NCBI RefSeq assembly: GCF_019670125.1
Contig: NZ_AP023033.1
Span: forward strand, 504,501-568,500
Direction: 5' to 3'
DNA: 64,000 bases
Source: Agarivorans aestuarii
Lineage (GTDB): Bacteria; Pseudomonadota; Gammaproteobacteria; Enterobacterales; Celerinatantimonadaceae
The position numbers were made by a program, and so were the translations under genes. The notes beneath the pieces are model-generated. The model was not told where the DNA came from. It saw nothing but the letters and a program-made list of their open reading frames with translations, and ran no database searches. The stretch's first letter is position 1. The number at the start of each line of letters is the position of its first letter. Shown here piece after piece: positions 38,546 through 46,827 of the stretch.

Positions 38546-39220
38546 TTAGAAGCTGTAGGTGATGCCTACACGGCTTCTTAATTGACGGTCGCTGCTTTTT
38601 GATGATACTGAAACATTACCAAATTCTGCGTATGGGCGAAGATTCCAATCTTTGCCTTTATAGCCAATTTGGAAAAGTAGATCCCAATTCGTATCATCGT
38701 TGTCAAACAGCACTTGGTCATCTAGGCCTTTTTCATAGTTACCTTCCAAGCCAAATTGGAAGTAGTTGTAGTTATAGTTTAGGTTTGCGGTAATTTTACT
38801 TTTTTGTTCTCCGCTTTTGTCCTTCTCATCCGTAAAGCGGCGAAACTCATGGCGATAACGTAACCTTGCTCTTAAACCAGAATCAAATTTGTATTGAACA
38901 CGAAGCTGAGGTTTAAACGTTACGTGACCTGGGAAAAAGGTAATTGGCATGCCTGGGATTAGCATCCATTTCTCATCTATTTTGTATTTATAGCCAAAGT
39001 CAAATTCATTCCCCTTTGACTCCCAGTCAGAAAAAATATGGCCATGTTGCATGGCCTCTACCCCAAAATAATAATTACCTACACCAGCACCTAACTTAAT
39101 ACGACTAGCGTATTTTTCAGTATCGTGTTTATATTCCTGACGAAAGTCTAATGAAGCTGCAGACACGGAACCTGCCGATAATAATAGGGTAGTGATTAGT
39201 GCTATTTTTTTGATTTTCAT
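38546..39220 (-). CDS. kdgM: KdgM-family oligouronide outer-membrane porin
   Basis: A 224-residue outer-membrane beta-barrel with a signal peptide (cleavage near VSA-AS). The mature start LDFRQEYKHD and the repeated alternating strands ending in RSRVGITYSF match the KdgM family, whose members form 12-stranded porins for acidic oligosaccharides such as oligogalacturonates. Many Arg and Lys residues on the strands suit an anionic substrate. It is 34 bp downstream of the secreted lyase gene and probably shares its KdgR-controlled promoter, so it should take up that enzyme's products. Confidence 0.85.
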   Translation of the reverse strand: MKIKKIALITTLLLSAGSVSAASLDFRQEYKHDTEKYASRIKLGAGVGNYYFGVEAMQHGHIFSDWESKGNEFDFGYKYKIDEKWMLIPGMPITFFPGHVTFKPQLRVQYKFDSGLRARLRYRHEFRRFTDEKDKSGEQKSKITANLNYNYNYFQFGLEGNYEKGLDDQVLFDNDDTNWDLLFQIGYKGKDWNLRPYAEFGNVSVSSKSSDRQLRSRVGITYSF

Positions 39221-39254
39221 ACTGTGCTTTCCTTGTACGATTTATATTTATTGG

Positions 39255-40439
39255 TTATTTAAATAATAAATTTTGGATGTTTTTCTGATTGGCTTTGTCT
39301 TTTTTCAGTTCGCTAATAGCGTCTGAAAAAATAGGGTCGTTATAGGCTTTATTTGCAAAAAGCATATTGGTGTAGGCTTTGGAGGCTTGAAATCCTTTTA
39401 GCTCTTTATAGTCCCACTCCTCAGAGGCCATGGCGTATTTAGCTACGTACTGATAACCTTTTTTAAGTGAGTGTTTGTCTACTTCATAATTCCAAACATC
39501 TACACCAACTACATCGCCGTAATGGCCCAACAAGCTATAGGCTTGCAAATTGAAGTTTGAATAGTGCCAAGGCTTGGTGCGCTCTAATTCTGCGTGTTGT
39601 TGGCCGTGCATGTTGAATTGAGTTCCAATTCTTCGCATTTGTGTGACTCTAAGTCGCTTCTTAGCAGTATCTAAGTCACCGGTAAATATCGCAAAAGCGA
39701 CAACTTGAGCGTCGTACCAAGTACCGTGATTGTTATGCCAGTTATCTTCTTCAAAGCCGTTATTGCTGGTGATTAACCAAGTGTTGAACTCTTTAAACCA
39801 GTTATTAATTGCAGTGTATTGTTCGCTTGTTAACTGTGCTTTTAGTATCTCTACACTATCTACCACGCCAATTAGCAGTCGGCTATCAATGATCCCAATG
39901 CCGCGCCCGTCTACAATTCCAGGAATCGCCTGAGCATGATTCAAGTTTGGATTCATGCGAGTTTCTTGATCAATAAACCATGCGTTTAGCTGATCAATCG
40001 CTTTGCTGGCATAGTCGTTTTTGCCAGTGAAGTAATATGCCAAACCAAGGTTAGTTACATCTTTTGTGAAGCGAATAAATCGCTGTTTGTCGGTGGCCGC
40101 TGTTTTTGTAGCCATGTTGTATTCGCCATCACGGCGAATGTAGGGCAGCCCATCTTTTGTATCCGGATTCGGCCACCAGTATGGTCCAAAGCTAAAATAA
40201 TCGTGTGGGTCTCCACTAGCGGGAAGAAGAGTTTTGTTGGTAACAGGGTCTATGTCGGCTTTAAGCGCTTTTTCTGCTTTAGCTATTAATGTGGACAAAG
40301 CCTCAGCTTTATTGTTGAGGTTGTCTTTGTTGTACTCGAGAGCTGCGCTGTCGTAAGTGATGAATTTCGTGTTCTCTGCAAATCCTTGAGAAACATTTAG
40401 TGCACTAAGCATAGTGATTAACATTAATGTTTTTTTCAT
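39255..40439 (-). CDS. Secreted PF05426-type polyuronate lyase
   Basis: A 394-residue enzyme of the alginate_lyase (PF05426) alpha/alpha-toroid type, seen in polysaccharide lyase families such as PL5 and PL38. The signature is DPHDYFSFGPYWWPNPDT, followed by GLPYIRRDGEYN. A catalytic-site NNHGTWYDAQ segment lies near residue 235. The signal peptide (MKKTLMLITMLSALNVSQGFA) follows an ATG with AGGAG six bases upstream; a longer frame from 40490 is not needed. PL38 includes glucuronan and alginate lyases, so the substrate is uncertain. A KdgR-like box lies 34 bp before the start. It probably acts in the periplasm or outside the cell. Confidence 0.82.
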   Translation of the reverse strand: MKKTLMLITMLSALNVSQGFAENTKFITYDSAALEYNKDNLNNKAEALSTLIAKAEKALKADIDPVTNKTLLPASGDPHDYFSFGPYWWPNPDTKDGLPYIRRDGEYNMATKTAATDKQRFIRFTKDVTNLGLAYYFTGKNDYASKAIDQLNAWFIDQETRMNPNLNHAQAIPGIVDGRGIGIIDSRLLIGVVDSVEILKAQLTSEQYTAINNWFKEFNTWLITSNNGFEEDNWHNNHGTWYDAQVVAFAIFTGDLDTAKKRLRVTQMRRIGTQFNMHGQQHAELERTKPWHYSNFNLQAYSLLGHYGDVVGVDVWNYEVDKHSLKKGYQYVAKYAMASEEWDYKELKGFQASKAYTNMLFANKAYNDPIFSDAISELKKDKANQKNIQNLLFK

Positions 40440-40472
40440 GCCTTTCTCCTTATGAACTGTTGTACTGATTAT

Positions 40473-40491
40473 AATGAAAAGGTGTTTCAAA
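40473..40491. promoter_or_regulatory. KdgR-like box A (lyase-porin operon)
   Basis: AATGAAAAGGTGTTTCAAA matches the KdgR pattern AATGAAAC-n3-GTTTCATT with three mismatches (A for C in the left half; AA for the final TT). It lies 34-52 bp before the lyase start codon. Confidence 0.7.
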
Positions 40492-40683
40492 AAAGTGATC
40501 TAGTAAACGATATAGAAAATTTATATGATGAAAAAGGGTTTAAATAGAGGGTGACAAAGTGGTGCAGTATAGACAGAGTATTATTTTTAGCGGTTTTTTG
40601 ACTGTTTTTTAATGTATTCACACATCTAGATTTAGGATAATGTGTAATTCAGGGGGTTGATAAGAACGCTGAGGTATTGATTG

Positions 40684-41388
40684 TTAGCTTTTGAGTAGTT
40701 TAATAGAAGCGCCGTATTGTTCTAATTTTAATTTTTTTATTTGAACTATAAATAGCTCAGCACATGATAGGGCATCGATTGCCGCCGAGTGAGCTGAGTA
40801 TTCTGGTAGCTTATAATGATTCCTCAAGTCGCCGAGGTAATAACTAGAGTGAAGCCTAGTGCGCCCCGCAAAACTATATTTTTTCTCTATTTCTAAAGTG
40901 TCGAAATAATGACAAGGAAGCTCAGATAGCTGATAGCGTTCCAAAAAGTATTTTTTTAGAAAGCCTTTTTCAATAACAGCGTTGTGGGCAAGAACGACTT
41001 TACCGCGAATGGTATTAAGTAGCTTGTCTATTGCCAAGTCTAGCGGTTGTCCTTTGTCGAGTTGATTGGAGGTTATTCCGTTTACTTCTGCTGTTTTGGC
41101 TTGCACGACCTGTTGATTACAAATGAAAGTTTCACTGGCCGTTGCTAGGTTAATCGACTCTGTGTTGAAGTTAACTGTTCCGATCGACAGCATTTTGTCC
41201 TTACTAAAATCTAAACCGGTAGTCTCGATGTCCAGTGCCACAAACTCTAACTGAGATATTGGCACTGATAAATCAGCCAAAGGCGTTGCCATATATTGTT
41301 GAACACTCTTACTCCAAACCGCGGAGGGGGTGAGTGATCGTCTTAGTTGCTCCATTGGCGGTTGAGATGAATGCTTAAACCACTTCAT
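40684..41388 (-). CDS. DnaQ-like 3'-5' exonuclease, island copy
   Basis: A 234-residue DEDDh exonuclease. ExoI is VALDIETTGLD; ExoII includes VVLAHNAVIEKGFLKKYF; ExoIII is HSAAIDALSCAEL with His and Asp. It is a paralogue of the product of 16469-17101 but clearly diverged, about 24 residues longer, and more AT-rich at the DNA level. It follows the DUF294 gene by 6 bp in the same order as at the acs locus. The role is unknown; the operon carries a perfect KdgR-type box. Confidence 0.85.
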   Translation of the reverse strand: MKWFKHSSQPPMEQLRRSLTPSAVWSKSVQQYMATPLADLSVPISQLEFVALDIETTGLDFSKDKMLSIGTVNFNTESINLATASETFICNQQVVQAKTAEVNGITSNQLDKGQPLDLAIDKLLNTIRGKVVLAHNAVIEKGFLKKYFLERYQLSELPCHYFDTLEIEKKYSFAGRTRLHSSYYLGDLRNHYKLPEYSAHSAAIDALSCAELFIVQIKKLKLEQYGASIKLLKS

Positions 41389-41394
41389 TGTCTC

Positions 41395-43263
41395 TTAGAT
41401 ACCAGCTAGAAATTTTAGTTTGGCGACATCTTGCAATTGACTGATAATTTTGAAAGCTTCTTTAAGGTGTTTACGTTCGAAGCTAGAAAACTCAGACGGA
41501 GATATGTGATTGTCAGGCAGTCCTCCATTTTTTAGTGCATTCAGCTGGTGGCGAAATCTTACTTGTGAAATAAAGCGGTAGGCTTGAATGATGTTATCGC
41601 AACTATCCTGCGATAAGCTTCCTTTTTCGGCGGCATAACGAAAGCGTTCTTCGGTTCCAGTTAGTGAACCTTGCACTTTTAAACTGAAGATTCTGGCTAA
41701 ATCAATAATCAGGTTTAACGCATATTTTTTTATGTTAAGGGTGTTTGAATGTTCACCGCCTCTTTCTAATACCAAACTATTAAAGATGCCTAATGGAGGA
41801 TTAATGGTAATCGCGTCCTTGACTAACGCGACTAGAAAACCTGGGTGGTTTTGTATGTGTTGGTGCATAGCTTGGTGTATTGACTCTACAAGTGTTGGAT
41901 CGCCATAAATTGAGCGAATTTCGAGAAATACACTGATATTCAATAGTTGGTTGTATTCTGGGCTTTTCACCCACTTTCGGTAGTAGTCTTTCCAGCATGA
42001 GATTTTTTGGCACCAACTAGGTGTCGCCGCCATAAACTTTCCGCTACACAGTGGATAACCACAGGCATGTAGGCCGTTACACACTTTCATTGCGAGGTGC
42101 AGGAAGTAAATGCGGTCTTCTTCGCTTGCTTCATCAGCAATAACAATGGCACTGTCTTGATCGGATAATAAGTGAACTTCATTACGGGCATGCGATCCGG
42201 CTACCAACCAGGCATAAGGGCAAGGGGCTGCTCCCAGTACATCTTCAGTTAGTTGAATTATTCGGCGAGTAAAGGCATCCATAATCATAGACATAACATG
42301 CCCTTGAACTTCAGCACTCACCCCGCTTTCAACCAATGCTTGAAAGATGGATTGTTTTTCCCCTTTCAAGCTAGCAAGCCCTTCTATAGACCTTGTATAT
42401 TTAATTTTTTCGATCAGGAAAAGTGATTGAGTTTTATGGTTATGAACAAGGTGTGAGGTAGTCAGTAAGCCTGTGACTTGTTTACCGGTAAGCACCGGTA
42501 AGCAGCGAATATTGTATTGCAGCATTAGGGAAATAGCATGAATGATTTTTTCATCACTTTGAATCAAGGTGGGGTGTTTATTCATGACTAAAGAAATCGC
42601 TTCATTCGTATCTATATCTGCCGCGATGACATTTTTGGTCATGTCACGGTCTGTGACCATGCCAACAATTTCATGTTCCCGCATAATTACTGCGCATGAA
42701 CTTGCTTGTTTACCACACATATGACGCGCTACGTCTTTTATGGGGGTGTCAGCGCTGACAATAGTGATATTTTCGCTGGCGACTTCACTAACATTGCGAT
42801 AAAACAGTGCGGTATCTTCTTTTTTTACCGTGGAATTAATCGCACTATGTAGTCGATTTCTACTTTGTACGGCAAAATAGTCTTTGCATTCAGGATACTC
42901 TTCACACACTCGCTTTAGCTGCTCATGGGGAATTAAGTACAGCAGCGAGTCCTCAATGGCATTAGCTTGATAACCATCTTCCGCTTTAGTCATTGGGTCT
43001 AAGAATGTAAAGCCAAATTGGTCTTCCTCACCTAATTTAGCTTTTAATATGCCAGAGGGAGCGCGTTGCTCAATTGCCCCAGTACGTATTATGTAAAGAA
43101 AGCGCTGTTTGCACAAAGCACTAAATGCAATGCTTTCATTCTTTACTAAGTACCTTACCTGCACCTCCTTGGCTAAACTGTCAACAGCATGTTTGGGCAA
43201 TTTGTCGAAAGGGTCAATATGGCTGATGAATGCGCTTATATTAGGTGAGAGTGTGTTAATCAT
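41395..43263 (-). CDS. cNMP-binding/CBS/DUF294 protein, island copy
   Basis: A 622-residue paralogue of the product of 17110-18909. Domains in order: cyclic-nucleotide-binding-like at about 15-115, a CBS pair at about 170-290 (IKDVARHMCGKQASSCAVI, then GMVTDRDMTKNV), DUF294 nucleotidyltransferase with GSHARNE near residue 353 and DQDSAIVIAD, and the helical C-terminal domain. The first copy reads GSEGRGE, so the second Gly of the motif is Ala and the E is N-E here; activity may differ. The start lies 16 bp from a perfect KdgR box, implying repression by KdgR. No biochemical role is established for the family. Confidence 0.86.
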   Translation of the reverse strand: MINTLSPNISAFISHIDPFDKLPKHAVDSLAKEVQVRYLVKNESIAFSALCKQRFLYIIRTGAIEQRAPSGILKAKLGEEDQFGFTFLDPMTKAEDGYQANAIEDSLLYLIPHEQLKRVCEEYPECKDYFAVQSRNRLHSAINSTVKKEDTALFYRNVSEVASENITIVSADTPIKDVARHMCGKQASSCAVIMREHEIVGMVTDRDMTKNVIAADIDTNEAISLVMNKHPTLIQSDEKIIHAISLMLQYNIRCLPVLTGKQVTGLLTTSHLVHNHKTQSLFLIEKIKYTRSIEGLASLKGEKQSIFQALVESGVSAEVQGHVMSMIMDAFTRRIIQLTEDVLGAAPCPYAWLVAGSHARNEVHLLSDQDSAIVIADEASEEDRIYFLHLAMKVCNGLHACGYPLCSGKFMAATPSWCQKISCWKDYYRKWVKSPEYNQLLNISVFLEIRSIYGDPTLVESIHQAMHQHIQNHPGFLVALVKDAITINPPLGIFNSLVLERGGEHSNTLNIKKYALNLIIDLARIFSLKVQGSLTGTEERFRYAAEKGSLSQDSCDNIIQAYRFISQVRFRHQLNALKNGGLPDNHISPSEFSSFERKHLKEAFKIISQLQDVAKLKFLAGI

Positions 43264-43278
43264 TTGGTATCTCTATTT

Positions 43279-43297
43279 AATGAAACGCTGTTTCATT
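43279..43297. promoter_or_regulatory. Perfect KdgR box B (DUF294-DnaQ operon)
   Basis: AATGAAACGCTGTTTCATT is an exact AATGAAAC-n3-GTTTCATT palindrome, extending to 11-bp arms (43276-43300). It ends 16 bp before the DUF294 start codon, a repressing position. Confidence 0.88.
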
Positions 43298-43312
43298 AAA
43301 CTTATAGCACAA

Positions 43313-43338
43313 AAAAAAGCAGCTCTAAAGCTGCTTTT
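43313..43338 (-). terminator. Terminator of kdgR
   Basis: AAAAGCAGCT, loop CTAA, AGCTGCTTTT, with an A-run that becomes a T-run on the minus strand, just after the kdgR stop. Confidence 0.8.
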
Positions 43339-43342
43339 AAGA

Positions 43343-44128
43343 TTATTGAATGGGATAGTCCTTAAACCCTAGTTGCTCCGAGATTTTCCTTCCGGCTGAG
43401 TGCAACAGCTTAATGTAGTGAGATTTTTTATTTTCATCAAAGCGAATAGTGGGGAAAGAAATTGATACGCCTGCGATAATATTGCCAAAGCGGTCATATA
43501 CTGGTGCCGCGATACAGCGCAGGCCAGGTTCTTGTTCTTCGTTATCTTCCCCAAAGTGTTGTTGTTTTACCTTGGCCAACTCTTCGATTAGTTGCTCAAC
43601 ATTTTCTAGGGTGTTAGGGGTACTTTTTACAAACTCCACATCTGAAAATGTATGACGAATAAAGTCTTCTTCGCGATTCGATAATAAAACTTTACCGATT
43701 GCTGTGGTGTGGAGTGGGTTTCTGCGACCAACGCGAGAGTGCATTCTTAGTGCGTAACTAGAGTCGATTTTGTGAACATATATGATAGTGCCTTGGTCAA
43801 GAGCTCCTAGGTGAATCGTTTCATTTGTTTCGTCGGATATAATACGCATTTCTTTTTCAGCGATGCTTACTAAGTCAACCCACTCGAGAGATTTTGATCC
43901 TAGCTCAAATAACTTCAGTGTTAATGAATACTTATCTGCTTCGCCCTGTTGTGAGACATACCCAAGCATCTTCATCGTTTGAAGAAAACGGTAAGTGGTA
44001 GCTTTGGACATCATCAAGCGGTGTGATAATTCTGATACACCTATTTCCTTTTGTTCACCTAACATCTCAAGGATATTAAACACCTTAAGAACTGATGATA
44101 CAGCCTCAGGTTGAGTGGATTTGTCCAA
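43343..44128 (-). CDS. kdgR: KdgR, IclR-family repressor of uronate genes
   Basis: A 261-residue IclR-type regulator. By recall it is strikingly similar to Escherichia/Dickeya KdgR along its whole length: SSVLKVFNILEMLGE, the HTH MMSKATTYRFLQTMKMLGYV, IGRRNPL-like VGRRNPLHTTAIGKVLL, and GEDNEEQEPGLRCIAAPVYD. KdgR binds 2-keto-3-deoxygluconate and then releases its operators. The start codon is TTG, with GGGAG six bases upstream. It is divergent from the kduD-type operon. Two KdgR-like palindromes in the 244-bp gap suggest it controls itself and that operon. Confidence 0.93.
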   Translation of the reverse strand: MDKSTQPEAVSSVLKVFNILEMLGEQKEIGVSELSHRLMMSKATTYRFLQTMKMLGYVSQQGEADKYSLTLKLFELGSKSLEWVDLVSIAEKEMRIISDETNETIHLGALDQGTIIYVHKIDSSYALRMHSRVGRRNPLHTTAIGKVLLSNREEDFIRHTFSDVEFVKSTPNTLENVEQLIEELAKVKQQHFGEDNEEQEPGLRCIAAPVYDRFGNIIAGVSISFPTIRFDENKKSHYIKLLHSAGRKISEQLGFKDYPIQ

Positions 44129-44182
44129 GTCGTTCTCCCTTCAAATTTTATCTATCAAAGAAGAATAGCAAAGTTCAAAAAT

Positions 44183-44201
44183 TTTGAAAAGACCTTTCAA
44201 A
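44183..44201. promoter_or_regulatory. KdgR-like box C
   Basis: TTTGAAAAGACCTTTCAAA has perfectly symmetric outer arms and keeps TGAAA and TTTCA of the KdgR pattern, with G lost from GTTTC. It lies 55 bp before the kdgR start. Confidence 0.6.
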
Positions 44202-44244
44202 AAAATAGAATCACAGCAAGAGGCTAATCACAAATACAACAACA

Positions 44245-44287
44245 GTTACAAATATTTTTGAAATGATGTTTCAAAAATATTTGTAAC
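44245..44287. promoter_or_regulatory. 43-bp palindrome with KdgR-like core (box D)
   Basis: GTTACAAATATTTTTGAAA at 44245-44263 is repeated exactly as its complement at 44269-44287 across a 5-base spacer. The core TGAAATGATGTTTCA matches the KdgR pattern with one mismatch in the conserved bases. It lies 86 bp before the kduD-type start codon, where it can serve both divergent promoters. Confidence 0.75.
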
Positions 44288-44372
44288 TATGCCGAATTTC
44301 TTTTATTGTATGACTATATTCAGTGAGCGAAACTAAAATTCGCCGCTTTAAAAACACAGTGAGGATAAAAAC

Positions 44373-45134
44373 ATGGTGTTAGAGTCATTTAATCTGCAAG
44401 GAAAAGTAGCAATAGTAACCGGTTGTGATACGGGCTTGGGTCAAGGTATGGCTCTTGGTTTAGCTGAAGCGGGTTGTAAAGTTGTTGGCGTTAATTATGT
44501 TGAGCCTACAGAAACTATTGAAATGATGCGTGCAGCAGGTCATACATTTTTTGATCTGCGAGCAAACCTGCTACAACAAACAGATATTCCATTAGTGATT
44601 GATAAGGCAATTACTGAATTTGGCAAAATAGATATTTTAGTTAACAACGCCGGTATTATTCGCCGTAATGATGCGATTGAGTTCTCAGAGCAAGACTGGG
44701 ACGACGTGATGAATATTAATTCAAAAACTGTTTTCTTTATGTCTCAAGCCGTTGCTAAGCAGTTTATTTCTCAGGGTACTGGTGGAAAAATAATTAATGT
44801 TGCATCTATGCTGTCTTACCAAGGTGGTGTCCGCGTACCTTCTTATACTGCATCTAAAAGTGCAGTGATGGGAATTACTAGGGCGATGGCTAATGAGTGG
44901 GCTCAGTATGACATTAATGTTAATGCCATTGCTCCTGGTTACATGGCCACCAATAATACTCAGGCCTTACGTGAAGACGCTGAGCGGAGCAATGCGATTC
45001 TTGACCGCATTCCAGCCGACCGTTGGGGCACTCCTCAAGATGTTGCTGGTCCATGTGTCTTTCTTGCTTCAGCAGCTGCTGATTATATTAATGGCTATAC
45101 CATCGCTGTTGATGGCGGCTGGTTAGCCCGCTAG
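44373..45134 (+). CDS. kduD: KduD/DhuD-type SDR oxidoreductase
   Basis: A 253-residue short-chain dehydrogenase/reductase. It has the nucleotide-binding VTGCDTGLGQGMALGLAEAG motif, NNAG, and the catalytic Ser and Tyr-x-x-x-Lys (SYTASKSAVMG). It is close to 2-deoxy-D-gluconate 3-dehydrogenase (KduD), which reduces 3-deoxy-D-glycero-2,5-hexodiulosonate to 2-keto-3-deoxygluconate (KDG) with NADH. In streptococci the same step with an RpiB-like isomerase is called DhuD. It is the first gene of a six-gene operon. GAGG lies eight bases before the ATG. Confidence 0.88.
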   Translation: MVLESFNLQGKVAIVTGCDTGLGQGMALGLAEAGCKVVGVNYVEPTETIEMMRAAGHTFFDLRANLLQQTDIPLVIDKAITEFGKIDILVNNAGIIRRNDAIEFSEQDWDDVMNINSKTVFFMSQAVAKQFISQGTGGKIINVASMLSYQGGVRVPSYTASKSAVMGITRAMANEWAQYDINVNAIAPGYMATNNTQALREDAERSNAILDRIPADRWGTPQDVAGPCVFLASAAADYINGYTIAVDGGWLAR

Positions 45135-45153
45135 TCATAGAGGTAGAGTGCAT

Positions 45154-45669
45154 ATGATGAGTTTAGAGATAACTGCGCAAGCATTTGGCCTGCTTAGTTT
45201 TGTGCTAGGTCTTTCTACTTTTTATCAAAAAGACGATAAGAAACTGAAGGTAGTAATGCTCATCTTTAATCTCAATCATGTTGTGCATTACTTGTTGTTG
45301 GGGTCAATTGTTTCGGCTTTAGGGGCATTGCTCTCGGCCGTTAGAACTGCAACAGCTATACATTTTTCATCGAAAAAGTTCGCCTTTATATTCATTGCCA
45401 TCAGTGTCGTTAGTGGGCTGGCCTTGGCTGATAATGTTTGGCAGCTATGGCCAATAGTTGGCACGGTTATTGGCACTTACTCGGTGTTTGTACTCAAAGG
45501 AATCAAGTTACGAATAGGTTTTTTACTGGGAGCCTGTTGCTGGTTAATCAACAACATCCTTGTTGGTTCAATCGGCGGTACATTGTTGGAAATGTCGGTG
45601 ATCATGATGAATACCGTGACAATTTGCCGCTTATACAGAGAACAGCACACCAAGATCGTAGCGAATTAA
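45154..45669 (+). CDS. ygjV: YgjV-type inner-membrane protein
   Basis: A 171-residue protein with about five hydrophobic segments, similar to the YgjV family of inner-membrane proteins (PF10688). The N-terminal AFGLLSFVLGLSTFYQKDDK and the LLGACCWLINNILVGSIGG segment are typical. In E. coli K-12 ygjV lies beside the hexuronate genes uxaC-uxaA, and here it sits between the dehydrogenase and kdgF, so linkage to uronate use is conserved. A metabolite-export or transport role is possible but untested. I chose the ATG at 45154, ten bases after AGAGG, over the GTG at 45148. Confidence 0.75.
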   Translation: MMSLEITAQAFGLLSFVLGLSTFYQKDDKKLKVVMLIFNLNHVVHYLLLGSIVSALGALLSAVRTATAIHFSSKKFAFIFIAISVVSGLALADNVWQLWPIVGTVIGTYSVFVLKGIKLRIGFLLGACCWLINNILVGSIGGTLLEMSVIMMNTVTICRLYREQHTKIVAN

Positions 45670-45680
45670 TAGGTATAAAT

Positions 45681-46001
45681 ATGTTTGTTTACAATAATCA
45701 AATTGAATTAGAAGACTTAGGCGAAGGTGTTTCACGTAAGATTTTGGCACATAGCGACAATATGATGGCCGTAGAGGTGCATTTTGAGAAAGGTGCTATT
45801 GGGGCTATGCATAGTCATCCTCATGAACAGTTAACCTACGTACTATCTGGTGAGTTTGAATTCACAATTGGCGGTGAAACTAAGGTGGTGAAGGCGGGTG
45901 ACACTATGTACAAAGAGCCAAATGTTGAACACGGTTGTGTTTGTCTAGAGGCGGGTATTCTTATCGATAACTTCACCCCTATGCGTAAAGATTTCGTTTA
46001 A
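45681..46001 (+). CDS. kdgF: KdgF cupin, unsaturated uronate-converting enzyme
   Basis: A 106-residue single-domain cupin of the KdgF family, which converts 4,5-unsaturated uronates to the linear ketonised form. The metal motif HSHPHEQLTYVLSGEFEF holds two His and a Glu/Gln ligand. The second motif (EPNVEHG) adds a third His. It acts in the cytoplasm directly after the lyases. It starts with ATG at 45681, eleven bases after the previous stop codon. It is placed between ygjV and the RpiB-like isomerase in the operon. Confidence 0.9.
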   Translation: MFVYNNQIELEDLGEGVSRKILAHSDNMMAVEVHFEKGAIGAMHSHPHEQLTYVLSGEFEFTIGGETKVVKAGDTMYKEPNVEHGCVCLEAGILIDNFTPMRKDFV

Positions 46002-46043
46002 TTATTTTAACTTTTTGAGCATCGTTTGGTGCAGGAGAACTAT

Positions 46044-46685
46044 ATGAAAATTGCGTTGATGATGGAAAATAGTCAAGCCGCTAAAAATGCAACAGTATTT
46101 GAGCAGCTTAATACCGTGGTAAAGCCTTTAGAGTATGCGGTATTTAATGTAGGCATGAGCGATGAAAACGACCACCATCTTACCTATATTCACCTTGGAA
46201 TTATGGCGAGCATTTTAGTTAACTCAAAAGCTGTTGATTTCATTGTTACCGGTTGTGGTACAGGTCAAGGTGCCATGATGTCCCTGAATATTCATCCTGG
46301 AGTGGTTTGTGGTTACTGCTTGGATCCGTCAGATGCTTTTCTATTTAACCAGATTAATAATGGGAATGCTTTAGCGTTGGCCTTTGCTAAAGGTTTTGGG
46401 TGGGGAGCTGAACTCAATGTTCGTTATATTTTTGAGAAAGCATTCACCACTGGCGAGCGTGGCATGGGTTACCCGCTTGAGCGCGCCGAACCTCAGCAAC
46501 GCAATGCTGGTATTCTTAACCAGGTTAAGGCTGCCGTGATAAAGGATGATTACTTAGAGGCACTGCAAGCTATCGATCGTGATTTAGTTAAAACAGCTGT
46601 GTCTGGTGAGCGCTTTCAACAATGCTTCTTTGAACATTGTCAGGTACCAGAAATAGAAAGCTATATCAGATCGATTTTAGATTAA
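46044..46685 (+). CDS. dhuI: RpiB/LacAB-type isomerase, DhuI-like
   Basis: A 213-residue protein of the RpiB/LacA/LacB sugar-phosphate isomerase family (VTGCGTGQGAMMSLN is the family's glycine-rich ligand site). In uronate loci, RpiB-like proteins replace KduI and isomerise 4-deoxy-L-threo-5-hexosulose uronate to 3-deoxy-D-glycero-2,5-hexodiulosonate, as shown for streptococcal DhuI. No KduI-type gene is present here, so it probably does that step. The ATG has GCAGGAG six bases upstream. The symbol is tentative. Confidence 0.8.
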   Translation: MKIALMMENSQAAKNATVFEQLNTVVKPLEYAVFNVGMSDENDHHLTYIHLGIMASILVNSKAVDFIVTGCGTGQGAMMSLNIHPGVVCGYCLDPSDAFLFNQINNGNALALAFAKGFGWGAELNVRYIFEKAFTTGERGMGYPLERAEPQQRNAGILNQVKAAVIKDDYLEALQAIDRDLVKTAVSGERFQQCFFEHCQVPEIESYIRSILD

Positions 46686-46827
46686 TGCCAATATTATGGC
46701 TGGCTGTGTTATTCGCTTGATGACTTCGATTGTGTTTCGCTGTAAATAGATGGCGAGCGATTAACTGCAACTCACAGTAATCAAGCGAGTGTTGGGTTAA
46801 CTCTCTAAATGGTAGTAGGAAATTGTA

